The notes under the pieces were generated by a model that was not told the DNA's origin, searched no databases, and saw only the letters and a program-made list of their open reading frames with translations. Positions 1 through 6,500 of a stretch of DNA of 46,309 bases are shown in pieces (the first letter of the stretch is position 1; each line of letters opens with the position of its first letter). The stretch is from Clostridiales bacterium UBA1206. Lineage in GTDB: Bacteria; Bacillota; Clostridia; Oscillospirales; CAG-382. The DNA is taken from positions 4,889 through 51,197 of the forward strand of contig DBXS01000026.1 in NCBI GenBank assembly GCA_002310055.1, in the 5' to 3' direction. A program made the position numbers and the translations under genes.

Positions 1-1404
1 GCCAACGGACGCGGATTCCAGTATCCTATACCTACTTATTCCATCACCAAAGATTTCGACTGGTCCGAGACCGAAAACAACCGTCTGCTTTTCGAAATGA
101 CCAGCAAATACGGCACACCGTATTTCTCCAACTACGTCAATTCCGATATGCAGCCCAGCGACGTCCGCAGTATGTGCTGCCGTCTGCGCCTTGACCTGCG
201 CGAGCTTCGCAAGAAATCCGGCGGTTTCTTCGGCAGCGGCGAATCCACCGGCTCCATCGGCGTCGTGACAATCAATATGCCGCGTATCGCGTACCTTTCC
301 AAAACTCCCGAGGAGTTCTACAAGCGACTCGATCATTTGATGGATGTTTCCGCTCGTTCGCTCAAAGTCAAGCGCAACGTCATCACCAAATTGCTCGATA
401 ACGGCCTGTATCCTTACACCAAACGCTATCTCGGCACTTTCGCCAACCATTTTTCGACTATCGGTCTCGTCGGTATGAACGAAGCCGGACTCAACGCCTG
501 CTGGCTTCGCAAAGACCTCACTCACAAAGAGACTCAGGAATTCACCAAAGACGTGCTCAACCATATGAGAGAACGCCTTTCCGACTACCAGGAACAGTAC
601 GGCGATCTCTATAACCTCGAAGCCACGCCGGCTGAATCCACCTCCTACCGTCTCGCCAAGCACGACGTCGAAAAGTATCCCGACATCATCACCGCGAGCG
701 AAAACAGCGGCGCTCCGTATTACACCAACAGTTCGCACCTGCCTGTCGGCTATACCGACGATATCTTCACCGCGCTCGACATTCAGGACGAACTGCAGAC
801 CCTCTACACCTCCGGCACCGTGTTCCACGCCTTCCTTGGCGAAAAGCTCCCCGACTGGCGCTCCGCCGCGAACCTCGTCCGCAAGATCGCCGAAAACTAC
901 CGTCTGCCGTATTATACGCTTTCGCCTACGTATTCCGTGTGCAAAAATCACGGCTACAAGGTCGGCGAGGTCTACACATGCCCCGACTGCGGCGAAAGTA
1001 CCGAGGTCTATTCCCGCATAACCGGCTATTACAGGCCTATCCAGAACTGGAACACCGGCAAGACACAGGAGTTCAAGCAGCGCAAGGAATACGATATTGC
1101 GCATTCCGTTATGCATAAAAAAGAACACGAACACTGCGAATGCTGCGAACACGAAGAGACCGCGAATACCGGCGATATAACCTATCTGTTCACGTCTCCC
1201 ACCTGCCCGCGCTGCAAGATGGCAAAGATGTTCCTCGAAAAAGCCAACGTTCCTTACGACGCGATCGACTGCGTTAGCAATATCGACCTAGTCAACGAAT
1301 TCGGCGTCACCCAGTCGCCCACGCTCGTAGTGGTCCGCGGCGGAAAACTCCACAAATTCGACGACATTTCCGCTATCCGTAAATATATAGAGGAATCCAA
1401 ATAA
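1..1404 (+). CDS. nrdD: Anaerobic (class III) ribonucleoside-triphosphate reductase with C-terminal glutaredoxin-like domain, 5'-truncated by the window
   Basis: The reading frame is open from base 1, so the N-terminal part lies outside; 467 residues are visible. It reduces ribonucleoside triphosphates to deoxy forms using a glycyl radical. Seen: the VRSMCCRLRLDL segment that aligns with the active-site Cys region of NrdD, a zinc-ribbon-like CxxH...CPDCG (about 940-990), and the glycyl-radical motif RITGYYRPIQNW with the radical Gly codon at 1024-1026. After a normal NrdD end comes an unusual Cys/His-rich linker (HEHCECCEHEE, about 1120-1160) and then a roughly 75-residue redoxin domain with a CPRC active site (about 1201-1220). 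Known: some class III enzymes use thioredoxin or glutaredoxin rather than formate as reductant. Inferred: the fused redoxin is the intramolecular electron donor, recharged by the TrxB encoded next door. Confidence 0.95.
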   Translation, partial: ANGRGFQYPIPTYSITKDFDWSETENNRLLFEMTSKYGTPYFSNYVNSDMQPSDVRSMCCRLRLDLRELRKKSGGFFGSGESTGSIGVVTINMPRIAYLSKTPEEFYKRLDHLMDVSARSLKVKRNVITKLLDNGLYPYTKRYLGTFANHFSTIGLVGMNEAGLNACWLRKDLTHKETQEFTKDVLNHMRERLSDYQEQYGDLYNLEATPAESTSYRLAKHDVEKYPDIITASENSGAPYYTNSSHLPVGYTDDIFTALDIQDELQTLYTSGTVFHAFLGEKLPDWRSAANLVRKIAENYRLPYYTLSPTYSVCKNHGYKVGEVYTCPDCGESTEVYSRITGYYRPIQNWNTGKTQEFKQRKEYDIAHSVMHKKEHEHCECCEHEETANTGDITYLFTSPTCPRCKMAKMFLEKANVPYDAIDCVSNIDLVNEFGVTQSPTLVVVRGGKLHKFDDISAIRKYIEESK

Positions 1405-2312
1405 TGTACGATATTATAGTGATTGGCGGTGGCCCTGCGGGGCTTACCGCCGCTCTCTATGCATTGAGAGCAGACAAAAAAGTGCTTATAATCGAAAAGA
1501 ACGCTTTCGGCGGGCAAATGACCAATTCTCCCAAGATCGAAAACTTTCCGGGATATTCCGAGATTTCGGGTATAGATCTTGCCGATAAAATGCTCGAAAG
1601 CGTGCTCGAAAAAGGCGCCGAAGTCGAACTTGACGAGGTGCTTTCGGTAACGTCCGACGGAGCGGTCAAAAAAGTAAAAACCACTTATTCGGAATACGAA
1701 TCCAAAGCGGTTATCATCGCAAACGGCGTAAAACACCGCACGCTGGGGCTCGAGCACGAAGACGAGCTCACGGGGAGGGGAGTGTACTACTGCGCGGTCT
1801 GCGACGGCGGATACATGCGCGGACTTGACGTCATTCTGATAGGCGGCGGCAATTCCGCGCTGCAGGAAGCGGTGCTGCTTTCTGATATCTGCAAATCGGT
1901 CAAGATAGTGCAGAATCTTTCGGATTTTACCGGCGAAGCAAAACTCGCGTCCGCCGTGCGTTCCAAACCCAACGTAAGCGCGGTGTTCGATTCCGTGTGC
2001 GAAAAACTAATTCTCAATGACGGGAAATTCGCCGGAGTTGAAATAAAGAACACCAAGACGGGCGAGCATACCGAGCTGTTCGCCGACGGAATGTTCGTCG
2101 CCATAGGGCTGCTGCCGGATAACAAACGCTTTGCTGACGTCGCAACCCTCGATAAGTACGGGTATTTTGATACCGACGAAAGCTGTATCGCGTCGCAGGG
2201 CGTGTTCGTTGCGGGCGACTGCCGTTCAAAACGCATACGCCAGATCGTTACCGCCGCAGGCGACGGCGCTTCCGCCGCACTCGCCGCCTGCAGCTATATT
2301 GACAGCTTGTAA
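1404..2312 (+). CDS. trxB: Thioredoxin reductase (NADPH-dependent flavoprotein)
   Basis: 302 residues, the normal length for bacterial low-molecular-weight thioredoxin reductase. Seen: FAD-binding GGGPAGLTAALYALRA at the N-terminus, redox-active CAVCDGG (about residues 131-137), NADPH-binding GGGNSALQEA and a C-terminal GVFVAGDCRSKRIRQ FAD site. It passes electrons from NADPH to a CxxC redoxin. The ATG shares its first base with the nrdD stop (TAATG, 1402-1406), with AGAGGA at 1389-1394 as ribosome-binding site, so translation is probably coupled. The coupling to a redoxin-fused NrdD suggests its main client is that domain. A rho-independent terminator follows directly. Confidence 0.95.
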   Translation: MYDIIVIGGGPAGLTAALYALRADKKVLIIEKNAFGGQMTNSPKIENFPGYSEISGIDLADKMLESVLEKGAEVELDEVLSVTSDGAVKKVKTTYSEYESKAVIIANGVKHRTLGLEHEDELTGRGVYYCAVCDGGYMRGLDVILIGGGNSALQEAVLLSDICKSVKIVQNLSDFTGEAKLASAVRSKPNVSAVFDSVCEKLILNDGKFAGVEIKNTKTGEHTELFADGMFVAIGLLPDNKRFADVATLDKYGYFDTDESCIASQGVFVAGDCRSKRIRQIVTAAGDGASAALAACSYIDSL

Positions 2313-2327
2313 GATTTATAAAAAACA

Positions 2328-2355
2328 AAAAGCACACCGAACGCGGTGTGCTTTT
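2328..2355 (+). terminator. Rho-independent terminator of nrdD-trxB
   Basis: A 12-bp perfect stem AAAAGCACACCG / CGGTGTGCTTTT with an AACG tetraloop; the right arm supplies the T run. It lies 15 bases after the trxB stop. Confidence 0.9.
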
Positions 2356-2369
2356 CTGTATAATAATAC

Positions 2370-2398
2370 TTGACAAACAAAAAAGCGTGTGATATACT
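2370..2398 (+). promoter_or_regulatory. Near-consensus sigma-A promoter
   Basis: TTGACA at 2370-2375, 17-base spacer, TATACT at 2393-2398. Predicted +1 is base 2405, which is the first base of a long closing stem. This is one of the strongest promoters in the window and is not followed directly by a coding start. Confidence 0.8.
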
Positions 2399-2404
2399 GA
2401 AAAT

Positions 2405-2568
2405 GCCAAACAAAAGTTGAATAAATCGCAATAAGTGTGTGTATTTTTATCATTAGATAAAAATGCAGATGCTCTATTCTCACATGCTTGTTGCGATAGT
2501 GGGCTTTTGTTTGGCGACAATCGGGGTTCTGCGTTTTTTGTGCGCTGACTCCGGTTGGCGCACTTTTT
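2405..2568 (+). ncRNA. Candidate structured RNA or regulatory leader of unknown class
   Basis: Seen: GCCAAACAAAAG (2405-2416) pairs perfectly with CTTTTGTTTGGC (2504-2515). Inside, ATCGCAATAAG (2425-2435) pairs with CTTGTTGCGAT (2487-2497) with one G-U wobble, and a 9-bp hairpin with ATTA loop lies at 2443-2464. The outer stem starts at the +1 predicted from the promoter at 2370-2398, and an intrinsic terminator ends at 2568, giving an RNA of about 164 nt. The first AUG with a ribosome-binding site is only at 2602. It does not match the 6S, SRP, T-box, c-di-AMP or THF classes as I know them. It could be an independent small RNA, a leader that attenuates the lipoprotein genes, or (less likely) a miniature element with terminal inverted repeats. 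Confidence 0.55.
2540..2568 (+). terminator. Intrinsic terminator with UCCG tetraloop
   Basis: Ten-pair stem GTGCGCTGAC / GTTGGCGCAC (2540-2549 with 2554-2563, two G-U wobbles), TCCG loop, then TTTTT at 2564-2568. It ends the candidate RNA and lies 34 bases before the lipoprotein start, so it may act as an attenuator for those genes; no other promoter is visible between it and 2602. Confidence 0.75.
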
Positions 2569-2601
2569 GTTTCTTATTTTCTTGGAAAGGAGGCTTATGA
2601 A

Positions 2602-3039
2602 ATGATAAAGAAAAATATCGCCTTTGTTACTCTTTTGACAGTGTTATTTATTGTTATTATATCTTTTGCTTCGTGTACAAATGATTCAAATAATAACACT
2701 ATCTCTAACACAAAGTCTGTAATAACTATGAAAGAACGTGAAAAAATTGCGGGCAAAGCTGTTGCTGAGTATATAAATGACTATATGAGAAGATATGCAG
2801 ATACTGGCTTATACAGTGTAATTGACTATAGTAAAATGAAATACATAGCAACATCCAAATTGAAATATAATGATATTTTTGATGTTGAAATTGAAATATA
2901 TCATTATAATTCAAGTGATCAACTTGTCGGAAAAAACAAATCGACAATAAAAGCAAGTGCAAGGGTTGATGAATACGGAAATGTTTCCGATGTTGAAGCT
3001 TTTAACTATATGTCAGTCGAATGGAGTAAATATAATTAA
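2602..3039 (+). CDS. Small lipoprotein of unknown function
   Basis: 145 residues. Seen: MIKK start, hydrophobic segment (about residues 7-22) and the lipobox FASC (Cys 25), then an Asn/Ser-rich linker, so it is most likely a membrane-anchored lipoprotein on the outer face. The mature part has no family I recognise; it is about 115 residues, mixed charged and aromatic, without repeats or internal cysteines. AAAGGAGG at 2586-2593 is spaced 8 bases from this ATG; an upstream ATG at 2597 is followed at once by a stop. Base composition is clearly more AT-rich than the flanking genes, as in the next gene, which suggests transfer. Confidence 0.75.
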   Translation: MIKKNIAFVTLLTVLFIVIISFASCTNDSNNNTISNTKSVITMKEREKIAGKAVAEYINDYMRRYADTGLYSVIDYSKMKYIATSKLKYNDIFDVEIEIYHYNSSDQLVGKNKSTIKASARVDEYGNVSDVEAFNYMSVEWSKYN

Positions 3040-3101
3040 GTTTTTAAGATTTTGCGTTCAAATACTAATTGATTTTTGTTCAAAGAAAGGGTTATGTATA
3101 A

Positions 3102-3734
3102 ATGAAAAGAATTATCTCGGTAGTTTTGATTCTTGTGATGTTGATATCTATATGTGTTGTTGCCTCATCTTGCTCTGAAAAATCGCAAGGTAATCCTTCG
3201 AAGTTTGATGAATTGGCAGATTTTATGACTAATAATGCAAGTGATTATAGTGATGGAAGCTATACGGTTCGTGAAAACGCCAAAAACTTTGGCAAGGACT
3301 GTAGACTGATTTATCCAGGGTATGGCGTTGACGAAGGCGGTTGGACCATAGCTTTGACATTTAATCCATCAACGAAAACTACCGTTTTTTTGGTTAGTTA
3401 CGGTTATGTAAGTTCAATGCTTACAAGCCTCGCGTTTTCTGTTCAGGACGGAGTAGTTGTAGACAGATATGATTACTTGTTTCAAGTGGAAAACTTTATT
3501 GGAGGGTTTAAAGATCAGATATACGGTTCAATTTATCCATCTTCGCTCAATGCTTCTGAAACCCTTAACTATAAATCTTACTCAGCAGGCTCAGGGGGCG
3601 CATTCAAGTATTTTGTAGATGGATATCAGAAAGATGCTTGTGCATATGCCAAACAACTTTTGATATTCTTCAACGCTTATTTTAAATCAAAAGGGTTATC
3701 ATTAACTATGAGCGACTTCGGGTTTAGCGAATAA
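3102..3734 (+). CDS. Lipoprotein of unknown function
   Basis: 210 residues. Seen: MKR start, hydrophobic segment (about residues 4-21), lipobox ASSC with the lipid-attachment Cys at about residue 24, then a low-charge Ser/Tyr/Phe-rich globular region with no motif I recognise. The weak ribosome-binding site AAAGAAAGG lies at 3082-3090. It follows the previous lipoprotein gene after 62 bases in the same orientation and shares its AT-rich composition, so the two are probably co-transcribed and of common origin. A GC-rich hairpin follows the stop. Confidence 0.75.
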   Translation: MKRIISVVLILVMLISICVVASSCSEKSQGNPSKFDELADFMTNNASDYSDGSYTVRENAKNFGKDCRLIYPGYGVDEGGWTIALTFNPSTKTTVFLVSYGYVSSMLTSLAFSVQDGVVVDRYDYLFQVENFIGGFKDQIYGSIYPSSLNASETLNYKSYSAGSGGAFKYFVDGYQKDACAYAKQLLIFFNAYFKSKGLSLTMSDFGFSE

Positions 3735-3750
3735 CATCAAGATTGTTTCG

Positions 3751-3779
3751 GCGGGCGCATATCACGCCCGCTATTTCTA
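3751..3779 (+). terminator. Probable terminator of the lipoprotein genes
   Basis: Seven-pair GCGGGCG / CGCCCGC stem (3751-3757 with 3765-3771) with a 7-base loop, followed by a T-rich but interrupted tail (TATTTCTATTTC). The imperfect T run lowers confidence. Confidence 0.5.
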
Positions 3780-3941
3780 TTTCATCATCTTGCAATACTT
3801 ATAAATCGTCGTTCTGCTCATGCCGCAGACTCTCGCAAATTCGCTCAGATTCAACTGTCCATTTTTAAATGATGGATAATGTTGATAGAAACAATTGGAC
3901 ACATCACACAGGAAAACCCTGAAATGATGTGTCCAACTCAT
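3777..3941 (-). pseudogene. Remnant of a helix-turn-helix DNA-binding C-terminus (serine-recombinase type)
   Basis: A 54-codon minus-strand frame ends in NLSEFARVCGMSRTTIYKYC and a short basic tail. The order (short linker, then ...SEFARVCGMSRTTIYKY...) resembles the C-terminal helix-turn-helix of resolvase/invertase-type recombinases. No catalytic domain is found upstream: the frame meets a stop near 3970 and the upstream half is occupied by an inverted repeat. I read it as a decayed fragment of a mobile-element gene. The remainder of the gene-free stretch 3735-4045 is AT-rich and holds only the repeats listed separately; no promoter is clear there. Confidence 0.5.
3895..3936. repeat. 12-bp perfect inverted repeat with 18-base centre
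   Basis: TTGGACACATCA (3895-3906) and TGATGTGTCCAA (3925-3936). The centre has a further short pairing (CAGG with CCTG). No T run follows on either strand, so a terminator is unlikely. Its location inside the recombinase-like remnant suggests a leftover of a mobile-element end or recombination site; this is inference. Confidence 0.6.
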
Positions 3942-3960
3942 TTTAGTAAAATGATGTCTT

Positions 3961-3981
3961 GAAGATGATCAGAAGATGATC
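3961..3981. repeat. Short tandem direct repeat
   Basis: GAAGATGATC occurs at 3961-3970 and again at 3972-3981, separated by one base. It lies in the AT-rich, gene-free stretch downstream of the GGGtGRT gene. Function unknown; it may be simple-sequence decay. Confidence 0.5.
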
Positions 3982-4045
3982 GAAAGTTTCATTTAAGTTG
4001 ATAAAACTTGCAAAAAACCTTACAAGATCACGCTTTCTTCTCTGA

Positions 4046-5044
4046 TTATTTCATCGCTTCTTCAACAGCGACAGCGCAGGCGACCGTTGCGCCTACCATG
4101 GGGTTGTTGCCCATGCCGATAAGGCCCATCATCTCAACGTGCGCGGGAACGGAAGAAGAACCTGCAAACTGTGCGTCGGAATGCATTCTGCCCATGGTGT
4201 CGGTCATGCCGTACGAGGAAGGACCTGCCGCCATGTTATCGGGATGCAGAGTTCTGCCCGTGCCGCCGCCGGAGGCGACGGAGAAATATTTCTTGCCGTT
4301 TTCAACGCACCATTTCTTATAGGTACCGGCGACGGGATGCTGGAATCTGGTGGGGTTGGTGGAGTTGCCGGTGATGGAAACGCCAACATCTTCGAGTTTC
4401 ATTATGGCGACTCCTTCGGGAACGTTATCCGCGCCGTAGCAGCGGACCGCAGCGCGCGGGCCTTTGGAGAAAGGCTTTTCGGAGACGATCTTAACGGTCT
4501 CGGAATACGGATCGAATTCGGTCTGCACATAGGTGAAGCCGTTGATACGTGAAATAATATAAGCGGCGTCTTTGCCAAGGCCGTTGAGTATGACGCGCAG
4601 CGGGTTCTTACGTACCTTGTTGGCGTTGAGCGCTATTTTGATCGCGCCTTCGGCAGCGGCGAAGGATTCATGGCCGGCGAGGAAGCAGAAGCATCCGGTC
4701 TCTTCGGAAAGCAGCATTTTGCCCAAGTTACCGTGACCGAGGCCGACTTTTCTGTTTTCGGCGACAGAGCCGGGGATGCAGAAGGACTGCAGACCAACAC
4801 CGATCGCAGCGGCGGCGTCAGCGGCTTTTTTGCAACCGGATTTTATGGCGATGGCGCAGCCGACGGTGTAAGCCCAAACAGCGTTTTCAAAGCATATCGG
4901 CTGGGTTGAACGCACTATGTTATCGACATCGATGCCTTTTGCAAGCGTTATCTCTTTGCATTCGTCGATAGAGGAGATACCGTATTGTTTAATAACGCCG
5001 AGAATTTTCTGCTCGCGTCTTTCGTAACCTTCAAAATTAGCCAT
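4046..5044 (-). CDS. GGGtGRT family protein
   Basis: 332 residues. The signature SGGGTGRTLHPDN is present near residue 265, the motif that names this family, and the gene sits directly after a NifU-like scaffold gene as is usual for it. The biochemical role is not established as far as I know; the constant link to Fe-S scaffold proteins suggests a role in Fe-S cluster handling or a cluster-dependent enzyme. Several cysteines (for example PICFEN, GCFCFLAG, RCYGAD, KWCVEN) could be ligands. Strong AAGGAGGT ribosome-binding site 7 bases before the ATG at 5042-5044. Last gene of the pduL operon; no convincing terminator seen downstream. Confidence 0.85.
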   Translation of the reverse strand: MANFEGYERREQKILGVIKQYGISSIDECKEITLAKGIDVDNIVRSTQPICFENAVWAYTVGCAIAIKSGCKKAADAAAAIGVGLQSFCIPGSVAENRKVGLGHGNLGKMLLSEETGCFCFLAGHESFAAAEGAIKIALNANKVRKNPLRVILNGLGKDAAYIISRINGFTYVQTEFDPYSETVKIVSEKPFSKGPRAAVRCYGADNVPEGVAIMKLEDVGVSITGNSTNPTRFQHPVAGTYKKWCVENGKKYFSVASGGGTGRTLHPDNMAAGPSSYGMTDTMGRMHSDAQFAGSSSVPAHVEMMGLIGMGNNPMVGATVACAVAVEEAMK

Positions 5045-5056
5045 TTCAGTACCTCC

Positions 5057-5752
5057 TTATTCAAGCCTGGGGTCGACGTATTTGACGGCTTCTGCAAAGC
5101 GGCCGTACGTGCCCTTGGCTTTTTCGTACGCTTCATTCGGTTCCATGCCTTTTTTGATAAAATCGGTCATTTTGCCGAGCGAAACGAATTCATAACCTAT
5201 CACTTCATCGTTTTCATCGAGCGCCATTCTGGTGCAGTAACCCTCGGTCATTTCGAGATAGCGCACGCCTTTGGCTTTGGTGCCGTACATAGTGCCGACC
5301 ATCGAACGCTGGCCCTTGCCCAGGTCTTCCATACCGGCGCCTATGACGAGACCGTTTTCGGAGAAAGCGGACTGCGATCTGCCGTAGACGATCTGCAGGA
5401 AAAGTTCGCGCATCGCGGTGTTGATAGCGTCGCACACGAGGTCGGTGTTGAGCGCTTCGAGCAGCGTTTTGCCGGGGAGTATTTCCGCCGCCATAGCCGC
5501 GGAATGAGTCATGCCGGAGCAGCCGATGGTCTCGACGAGCGCTTCTTCGATAATGCCGTTCTTCACGTTGAGCGAAAGCTTGCAAGCGCCCTGCTGAGGA
5601 GCGCACCAGCCCACGCCGTGCGTGTAGGCGGAAATGTCGCTTATCTGCTTAGCCTGTACCCATTTGCCTTCTTCGGGGATGGGAGCGGGGCCGTGGTCGC
5701 AGCCCTTGGCTATGCAGCACATGTTTTCAACTTCTTTTGAATAGTTAAGCAT
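5057..5752 (-). CDS. Iron-sulfur cluster assembly scaffold (NifU/IscU-like) protein
   Basis: 231 residues. It has the NifU_N-type layout: a first Cys region (GWCAPQQGACKLSL), a second (ETIGCSGMTHSAAMAAEILPG) and a third (DLVCDAINTAMREL), followed by a family-specific C-terminal half absent from ordinary IscU. The N-terminus adds a Cys-rich segment (MCCIAKGCDHGPAPIPEEGK). Known: such proteins build or carry Fe-S clusters. It is 12 bases upstream of the GGGtGRT gene and is probably its partner. AAAGGA ribosome-binding site 7 bases before the ATG at 5750-5752. Confidence 0.85.
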   Translation of the reverse strand: MLNYSKEVENMCCIAKGCDHGPAPIPEEGKWVQAKQISDISAYTHGVGWCAPQQGACKLSLNVKNGIIEEALVETIGCSGMTHSAAMAAEILPGKTLLEALNTDLVCDAINTAMRELFLQIVYGRSQSAFSENGLVIGAGMEDLGKGQRSMVGTMYGTKAKGVRYLEMTEGYCTRMALDENDEVIGYEFVSLGKMTDFIKKGMEPNEAYEKAKGTYGRFAEAVKYVDPRLE

Positions 5753-5770
5753 AGTTCGATCCTTTCTATG

Positions 5771-6343
5771 TTATTTGAATATTTCTCCGTAAACGGTGCC
5801 GGAAGCGCACGCGGCGTTGGATTCGTCGGTGTCGATATGCATTGCGGCGGAAAACTTTTCGCTGACTCTCACTACGACGTCGCCGAATATGAGCGGACGC
5901 GCGGTATCGTTGAGCACGACGCTCACGATCTGGCCGTTTTCAAGGCCATATTCTTTTGCGTCTTCGGGGGTAAGATGGATGTGGCGCTTTGCGGCTATGC
6001 ATCCTTCGGTAAGCTCGACTTCGCCGCACGGTCCTACGAGCTTGACGGCGGCGGAACCCGCGATATCGCCCGATTCGCGCACAGGCGCCTGAACGCCCAG
6101 CGTGCGTGCGTCCGAAAGGGAAACTTCCACCTGGTTGGCTTTGCGCACCGGTCCGAGTATCGAAACGCGGGAAATGGTGTTTTTTGGACCTACCACGTCG
6201 ACTTTTTCTTCGGATGCGAACTGGCCGGGCTGGGAAAGATATTTCTTGACCGTGAGTTCATGTCCTTTGCCGAAAAGGATCTCGAGCGTCTCCTGCGTTA
6301 CGTGAACGTGACGCGCTGATGTTTCTACAAGAATCTTGTTCAT
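5771..6343 (-). CDS. pduL: Phosphate propanoyltransferase / phosphotransacetylase (PduL type)
   Basis: 190 residues from the chosen start. It exchanges acyl-CoA and acyl-phosphate (propionyl or acetyl). Seen: two zinc-binding HxH motifs (SARHVHVTQ and KRHIHLTPE) and the PduL repeats (VEVSLSDARTLGV; GQIVSVVLND). There is no microcompartment-targeting N-terminal peptide and no shell or Pdu genes nearby, so it probably serves as a cytosolic phosphotransacetylase. The ATG at 6341-6343 has AAAGGA 7 bases upstream and fits the family start; a 10-codon upstream extension has no ribosome-binding site. First gene of an operon with the NifU-like and GGGtGRT genes. Confidence 0.9.
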   Translation of the reverse strand: MNKILVETSARHVHVTQETLEILFGKGHELTVKKYLSQPGQFASEEKVDVVGPKNTISRVSILGPVRKANQVEVSLSDARTLGVQAPVRESGDIAGSAAVKLVGPCGEVELTEGCIAAKRHIHLTPEDAKEYGLENGQIVSVVLNDTARPLIFGDVVVRVSEKFSAAMHIDTDESNAACASGTVYGEIFK

Positions 6344-6380
6344 TTTGTGTCCTTTCTTTATTTTGATTTTCACTTTTGCT

Positions 6381-6409
6381 ATTATACATCATAAAATTTC
6401 GCTTGTAAA
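6381..6409 (-). promoter_or_regulatory. Sigma-A promoter of pduL-NifU-GGGtGRT operon
   Basis: On the minus strand: TTTACA (6404-6409), 17-base spacer, TATAAT (6381-6386), 38 bases before the pduL ATG. It diverges from the trpS promoter. Confidence 0.75.
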
Positions 6410-6430
6410 TGTTTTTTTCCAAAATTTTTA

Positions 6431-6459
6431 TTGAAAAAACCAAAATAATATGGTACAAT
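6431..6459 (+). promoter_or_regulatory. Sigma-A promoter of trpS and downstream run
   Basis: TTGAAA (6431-6436), 17-base spacer, TACAAT (6454-6459). The leader to the ATG at 6501 is about 35 bases, too short for a T-box, so trpS is not visibly under tRNA-Trp leader control here. Confidence 0.7.
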
Positions 6460-6500
6460 ATTATGAAATTATATAATTGGAATAATTATGGAGTAAATTT

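Noticed and set aside
2405..2515. Identification of the structured region as 6S RNA or a THF riboswitch
   Set aside because: Too short and without the 6S central bubble pattern; the AAGUGUGUGU stretch recalls the THF class but the rest of that consensus is missing.
2405..2515. Miniature transposable element with 12-bp terminal repeats
   Set aside because: Flanking GAAAAT/GACAAT is not an exact duplication, and the left end coincides with a predicted +1 with a terminator downstream, which fits an RNA better. Not fully excluded.
2597..3105. Mini-ORFs (ATG AAA TGA and ATG TAT AAA TGA) overlapping both lipoprotein starts
   Set aside because: Only three bases separate each from its ribosome-binding site, too close for efficient initiation; probably chance.
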